The notes under the pieces are model-generated. The model worked only from the letters and a program-made list of their open reading frames with translations, had not been told where the DNA came from and made no database searches. From Pseudomonadota bacterium (GTDB taxonomy: Bacteria; Pseudomonadota; Alphaproteobacteria; Sphingomonadales; Sphingomonadaceae), in assembly GCA_021847605.1 (NCBI GenBank), contig JAJZQN010000043.1, forward strand, positions 1 through 33,788: a stretch of 33,788 bases of DNA. Reading direction: 5' to 3'. The position numbers were made by a program, and so were the translations under genes. Of the stretch, positions 32,996 through 33,788 are shown piece after piece; within the stretch, counting starts at the first letter, position 1; each line of letters begins with the position of its first letter.

Positions 32996-33788
<793 letters not shown>

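Overview
The window is GC-rich chromosomal DNA that reads like an alphaproteobacterium of the order Sphingomonadales (Sphingobium/Sphingomonas type). This placement is inferred from the dapF-mtaB-ftsY-yciB run, the many TonB-linked proteins, a periplasmic-type KatG, a TonB-dependent receptor and the palindromic repeats (GCGAAGGCGGG and GTCGAGCGCAGTCGAG types). No 16S gene is present to prove it.

Layout. 1-1720: chemotaxis genes (methylesterase part of CheB with its receiver part out of frame, then CheR). 1858-5009: an AmpD/AmiD-like amidase, the RNase P RNA gene rnpB, and a TPR/TonB-C protein whose frame is broken near base 3240. 5075-7809: a zinc-finger-like J-domain protein, a 2Fe-2S thioredoxin-like ferredoxin, a small membrane protein and a membrane methyl-accepting chemotaxis protein. 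7813-9431: hemerythrin-like protein, iron superoxide dismutase with a strong terminator, and a 54-residue Flp pilin. 9481-15375: a leftward run in transcription order APC permease, TonB-C protein, dapF, mtaB, ftsY, yciB, with overlapping or close junctions. 15470-19262: a little-known exported module (TPR protein, Tat-signal coiled-coil protein, divergent coiled-coil protein). 19290-21846: AlkA-like glycosylase, adrenodoxin-type ferredoxin, lipoprotein and RlmB.

21951-28040 is the most interesting part. tRNA-Tyr(GUA) is followed by a tyrosine integrase, a HUH-type replication-initiator-like protein with an N-terminal Cys4 motif, two small genes, an unlisted 49-residue gene overlapping a serine recombinase gene, and a lipoprotein built from two tandem domains. 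The element ends in a 21-bp exact direct repeat of the tRNA-Tyr 3' end (22021-22041 and 27894-27914), just before tRNA-Lys(CUU). I read this as a complete integrated element of about 5.9 kb, with no recognisable conjugation or capsid genes. It has its own structured DNA: tandem hairpins after rep, and paired palindromes before the recombinase gene.

28190-33788: a Tat-exported GH3 beta-glucosidase, a TonB-dependent siderophore-type receptor with a possible Fur site, and a periplasmic catalase-peroxidase (katG) whose similarity stops at about base 33661, where unrelated sequence with short repeats begins. That is probably an insertion.

All family assignments come from reading motifs by eye; no search was run.
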